Shown piece after piece: positions 9,844 to 11,545 of a stretch of 11,545 nt of DNA (positions are counted from its first letter, which is position 1; each line of letters opens with the position of its first letter). The notes beneath the pieces are model-generated. The model searched no databases. It saw only the letters and a program-made list of their open reading frames with translations, and was not told the origin of the DNA. Where the stretch lies: positions 1-11,545 of the forward strand of contig NZIT01000109.1 of the NCBI GenBank assembly GCA_002691725.1, given 5' to 3'. Made by a program: the position numbers and the translations under genes. This DNA is from SAR116 cluster bacterium. Its GTDB lineage: Bacteria; Pseudomonadota; Alphaproteobacteria; Puniceispirillales; UBA1172.

Positions 9844-9857
9844 ACATCTCTGATGTA
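9843..9857. promoter_or_regulatory. Palindrome TACATC-TCT-GATGTA upstream of ettA
   Basis: Perfect 6-bp arms (9843-9848 and 9852-9857) flank a 3-base centre. On the ettA strand it is directly followed by the U-rich tandem repeat, which looks like a weak intrinsic terminator or attenuator. The stem is A/T-rich with only two G-C pairs, so a dimeric regulator site is as plausible. Confidence 0.4.
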
Positions 9858-9922
9858 GCATGAAATCCCGGCCTTATCCATAGGCTCACTTATCTATTCG
9901 CTTTTGACGCCCCTATTCTTTT

Positions 9923-9951
9923 TTGACGTTAAGGGGGTCATGCGCTATTCA
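9923..9951 (+). promoter_or_regulatory. Possible promoter for the small membrane protein gene
   Basis: TTGACG (9923-9928) is followed after 17 bp by TATTCA (9946-9951). The -35 is good but the -10 is poor; a better -10-like CATAAT at 9950-9955 has a spacing of 21 bp. The implied leader is short, about 15 nt, and would contain the purine-rich GGAAAGGGGA before the start. Confidence 0.3.
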
Positions 9952-9970
9952 TAATGGCGGAAAGGGGAAT

Positions 9971-10300
9971 ATGATGTTTGGCTGGCCTGTTGGATTAATT
10001 TTAATTGATAGCGCGTTTGCTGTGGCCATGTGGATATGTCTAGGCCGGTTCTTCCTTGGTGTCGCCTTACATGATCATTCCAGCTTTATCATAATGCGCT
10101 GGCTGGTTCAGGCTAGCACCCCATTAATCAATGCAGGAAACCGCATTTGCCCCAGAGAAGTTCCCGAAAAACTGCGCCCTTTATATGCCGGTTTTGTTGT
10201 TTTGGTAATCCGTTTTTATGTGTTTCCCATGATCACCGGATATCAGGTGAGTGGATTAGGCGATTTTCCATTAGAGAAAACCATCCTTAATTTATTTTAA
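9971..10300 (+). CDS. Small two-helix membrane protein, possibly YggT-like
   Basis: About 109 residues. Residues 4-33 form a hydrophobic helix (WPVGLILIDSAFAVAMWICL). A middle segment of about 50 residues follows with a conserved-looking stretch MRWLVQASTPLINAGNRICP and a basic/proline part REVPEKLRPLY. A second hydrophobic helix lies at about 72-91 (GFVVLVIRFYVFPMITGY). The pattern helix, R(W/F)LV..(S/T).P(L/V), loop, PLY, helix resembles small alphaproteobacterial proteins annotated as YggT family, but I cannot confirm this by alignment. Start: ATG 9971 or the adjacent ATG 9974, both just after GGAAAGGGGA; an upstream TTG at 9923 lacks a ribosome binding site. It is divergent from ettA, and its stop is 6 bp from the convergent stop of the next gene. 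No function can be assigned from the sequence; an inner-membrane location is inferred. Confidence 0.8.
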   Translation: MMFGWPVGLILIDSAFAVAMWICLGRFFLGVALHDHSSFIIMRWLVQASTPLINAGNRICPREVPEKLRPLYAGFVVLVIRFYVFPMITGYQVSGLGDFPLEKTILNLF

Positions 10301-10306
10301 CGGCGG

Positions 10307-10714
10307 CTATTCTGAAGGTGATGGTATGAGCGTAAAGGCTGCGCCTTGTTCTGGGGTAAGCGTTGCTATGACATGCATAGTCGCCTGATCAGGTGATAAT
10401 TTAATCACCGTAATCTGGCCATTATCATCGGCAAAAGCCATCAGGGTTGAGCCATCACTAGCACCAGCAAGGCCAGTTAGCGCTAATCCTGAAGGAACCC
10501 TGAGATCAGCGGTTTGATCAGTGGATTGTGATACACCGCCAATTTGGGTTGCGAGACCATAAAACAATAAGCCAATGCCAATAATGATCAGTAATGACAT
10601 GATCTTGACGGCGGTTTTTACAGGCTTCAACCATGTTGGTTCGATATAGGGCATATCATCTTCTGCTGACCTATTTGGATTTTCGGGCTGGTGATTTTGA
10701 TCACTTGGGTGCAT
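10307..10714 (-). CDS. Hypothetical single-pass membrane protein
   Basis: The protein has 135 residues. A polar N-terminus rich in Gln, Asn and Pro (1-24) and a basic stretch (TWLKPVKTAVK) precede one transmembrane helix at about 38-58 (MSLLIIIGIGLLFYGLATQI), which suggests a cytoplasmic N-terminus. A periplasmic part of about 75 residues follows, with short strand-like segments (LRVPSGLALTGLAG, TLMAFADDNGQITVIKL). It resembles a small alphaproteobacterial family of one helix plus a beta-rich tail that I recall next to rluD-like genes (DUF6476 is my recollection, unverified). Start ATG 10714 has GAGGA just upstream. Only 10 bp separate this start from the divergent rluD start. It is the most TGATCA-rich gene here, with three copies inside it and one across its 5' end. 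Function unknown. Confidence 0.8.
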   Translation of the reverse strand: MHPSDQNHQPENPNRSAEDDMPYIEPTWLKPVKTAVKIMSLLIIIGIGLLFYGLATQIGGVSQSTDQTADLRVPSGLALTGLAGASDGSTLMAFADDNGQITVIKLSPDQATMHVIATLTPEQGAAFTLIPSPSE

Positions 10715-10724
10715 ATTTCCTCAC

Positions 10725-11545
10725 ATGAATAATACATTAACCACATTGACACTTACCGTAGCCGAGGACGCGACGCAAGATCGCATTGATCGTTGGCTAT
10801 CGGAAACCTGCATGAAATTAAGTCAGGATGAGCATCAGCCAGATCAATCTGCTTATGCTGGATTATCGCGCTCACGGCTGAAAGCCTTGATCCTTGATGG
10901 CATGGTTAGCGCAAATGATAAGGTGATTACCAATCCATCTGCCTCTATTCAGGCGGGGGCAACTTATATCATCACAATACCTGAAACGGTTTCAGCCACC
11001 CCAAAAGGGGAGGATATTCCGCTTAATATTCTCTTTGAAGATAGCCATATCATCATTATCAACAAACCTGCTGGAATGGTTGTTCACCCTGCCCCCGGGT
11101 CTATGCAAGGCACGCTAGTCAATGCGCTGATTGCCCATTGCGGGGACAGTTTAACAGGCATAGGCGGAGAGCAACGACCAGGCATTGTCCACCGTCTGGA
11201 CAAAGATACAAGCGGCGTCATGGTAGCGGCTAAAACTGCGGTCGCACATCAAAACCTGTCTAGCATGTTTGCCGCCCATGATCTGACCAGGCGTTATACC
11301 GCGCTGACATGGGGGATCATAAAAAGCCGTGAGCAAACGATAGATGCGCCAATTAACAGAAATAGCCGTGACCGCAAAAAAATGGCGGTTATGGCAAATG
11401 GCCGTCATGCTGTCACCCATGTTACCGTTAAGCGGATATTGCCGCCCTTGGCCTCAGTCGTGGAATGTCAGCTAGAAACTGGCCGCACCCATCAGATCCG
11501 TGTCCATATGGCACATATTGGCCATGGGATTATTGGTGATCCTAC
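10725..11545 (+). CDS. rluD: RluA/RluD-family 23S rRNA pseudouridine synthase, 3'-truncated by window edge
   Basis: These enzymes isomerise specific uridines of 23S rRNA to pseudouridine; RluD acts on helix 69. The frame is open from ATG 10725 to the window end, giving 273 visible residues. An N-terminal S4-like RNA-binding domain covers about 18-90 (DRIDRWL ... LSRSRLKALILDGMVSAN). The catalytic domain shows ILFEDSHIIIINKPAGMVVHPAPG (about 104-127), HRLDKDTSGVMV with catalytic Asp 159, the RRYTAL strand, and ETGRTHQIRVHMAHIGH near the end. Only the C-terminal tail is missing. An N-terminal S4 domain and HRLDKDTSG favour RluD or RluC over RluA; GTGRTHQIRVH-type motifs are shared by all. About 15 extra hydrophilic residues (30-46) sit inside the S4 domain. 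No Shine-Dalgarno sequence precedes the ATG. In many alphaproteobacteria rpoH follows this gene, which would lie outside the window. Confidence 0.94.
   Translation, partial: MNNTLTTLTLTVAEDATQDRIDRWLSETCMKLSQDEHQPDQSAYAGLSRSRLKALILDGMVSANDKVITNPSASIQAGATYIITIPETVSATPKGEDIPLNILFEDSHIIIINKPAGMVVHPAPGSMQGTLVNALIAHCGDSLTGIGGEQRPGIVHRLDKDTSGVMVAAKTAVAHQNLSSMFAAHDLTRRYTALTWGIIKSREQTIDAPINRNSRDRKKMAVMANGRHAVTHVTVKRILPPLASVVECQLETGRTHQIRVHMAHIGHGIIGDP

Larger units (their letters stand above)
9795..9970. other. Divergent intergenic region ettA / small membrane protein
   Basis: These 176 bases hold several repeated elements: a 13-bp perfect tandem repeat (9818-9843), a 6-bp-arm palindrome (9843-9857), two related nonamers CTTATCCAT and CTTATCTAT (9873-9881 and 9889-9897, 16 bp apart), and two copies of TTTTGACG (9902-9909 and 9921-9928, 19 bp apart). 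No credible additional ORF was seen. A clear promoter for ettA could not be pinned down. Confidence 0.6.

Noticed and set aside
9923..9970. TTG-initiated longer form of the small membrane protein
   Set aside because: There is no ribosome binding site, and the TTG coincides with a -35-like element; GGAAAGGGGA stands before ATG 9971/9974.

Overview
The window reads as ordinary, densely packed chromosomal DNA of an alphaproteobacterium. Base composition looks mid-40s % G+C by eye. The block uvrD-prmA-aminopeptidase P, the mlaA-mlaC pair away from the rest of the Mla transporter genes, the large three-domain aminopeptidase P, and a small one-helix membrane protein beside an RluA-family pseudouridine synthase gene all fit that class. 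A marine SAR116-like lineage is a reasonable guess, but it rests on recalled gene order and composition, not on a search. I see no mobile element, CRISPR array, rRNA or tRNA, and no sign of recent transfer.

Layout: (1) 1-1595 (+) is the 3' part of ligA, NAD-dependent DNA ligase, cut by the window edge. (2) 6564-1611 (-) is a tightly coupled operon uvrD > prmA > pepP: a repair helicase, the ribosomal protein L11 methyltransferase and an Xaa-Pro aminopeptidase, with overlapping or nearly overlapping stop and start codons. (3) 6717-8118 (+) is mlaA-mlaC, the outer-membrane lipoprotein and periplasmic carrier of the retrograde phospholipid transport pathway. (4) 9794-8115 (-) is ettA, the ribosome-associated ABC-F translation factor; its stop codon overlaps that of mlaC. 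(5) 9971-10300 (+) is a small two-helix membrane protein, perhaps YggT-like. (6) 10714-10307 (-) is a small one-helix membrane protein of unknown function. (7) 10725-11545 (+) is the 5' part of an RluD/RluA-type 23S rRNA pseudouridine synthase gene, cut by the window edge.

Themes are genome maintenance (ligA, uvrD), ribosome modification and translation (prmA, ettA, rluD) and envelope homeostasis (mlaA, mlaC). Convergent neighbours are separated by 15, -4 and 6 bp, so no gene pair has room for a conventional terminator. The three divergent gaps are 152, 176 and 10 bp. No stretch over 300 bp lacks a gene.

I found no convincing new multi-gene system. The items most worth a second look are regulatory: a probable leaderless mlaA mRNA, a 10-bp gap between two divergent start codons at rluD, and a palindrome followed by a 13-bp tandem repeat in the ettA leader. 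The palindrome TGATCA is also strikingly frequent (21 copies).
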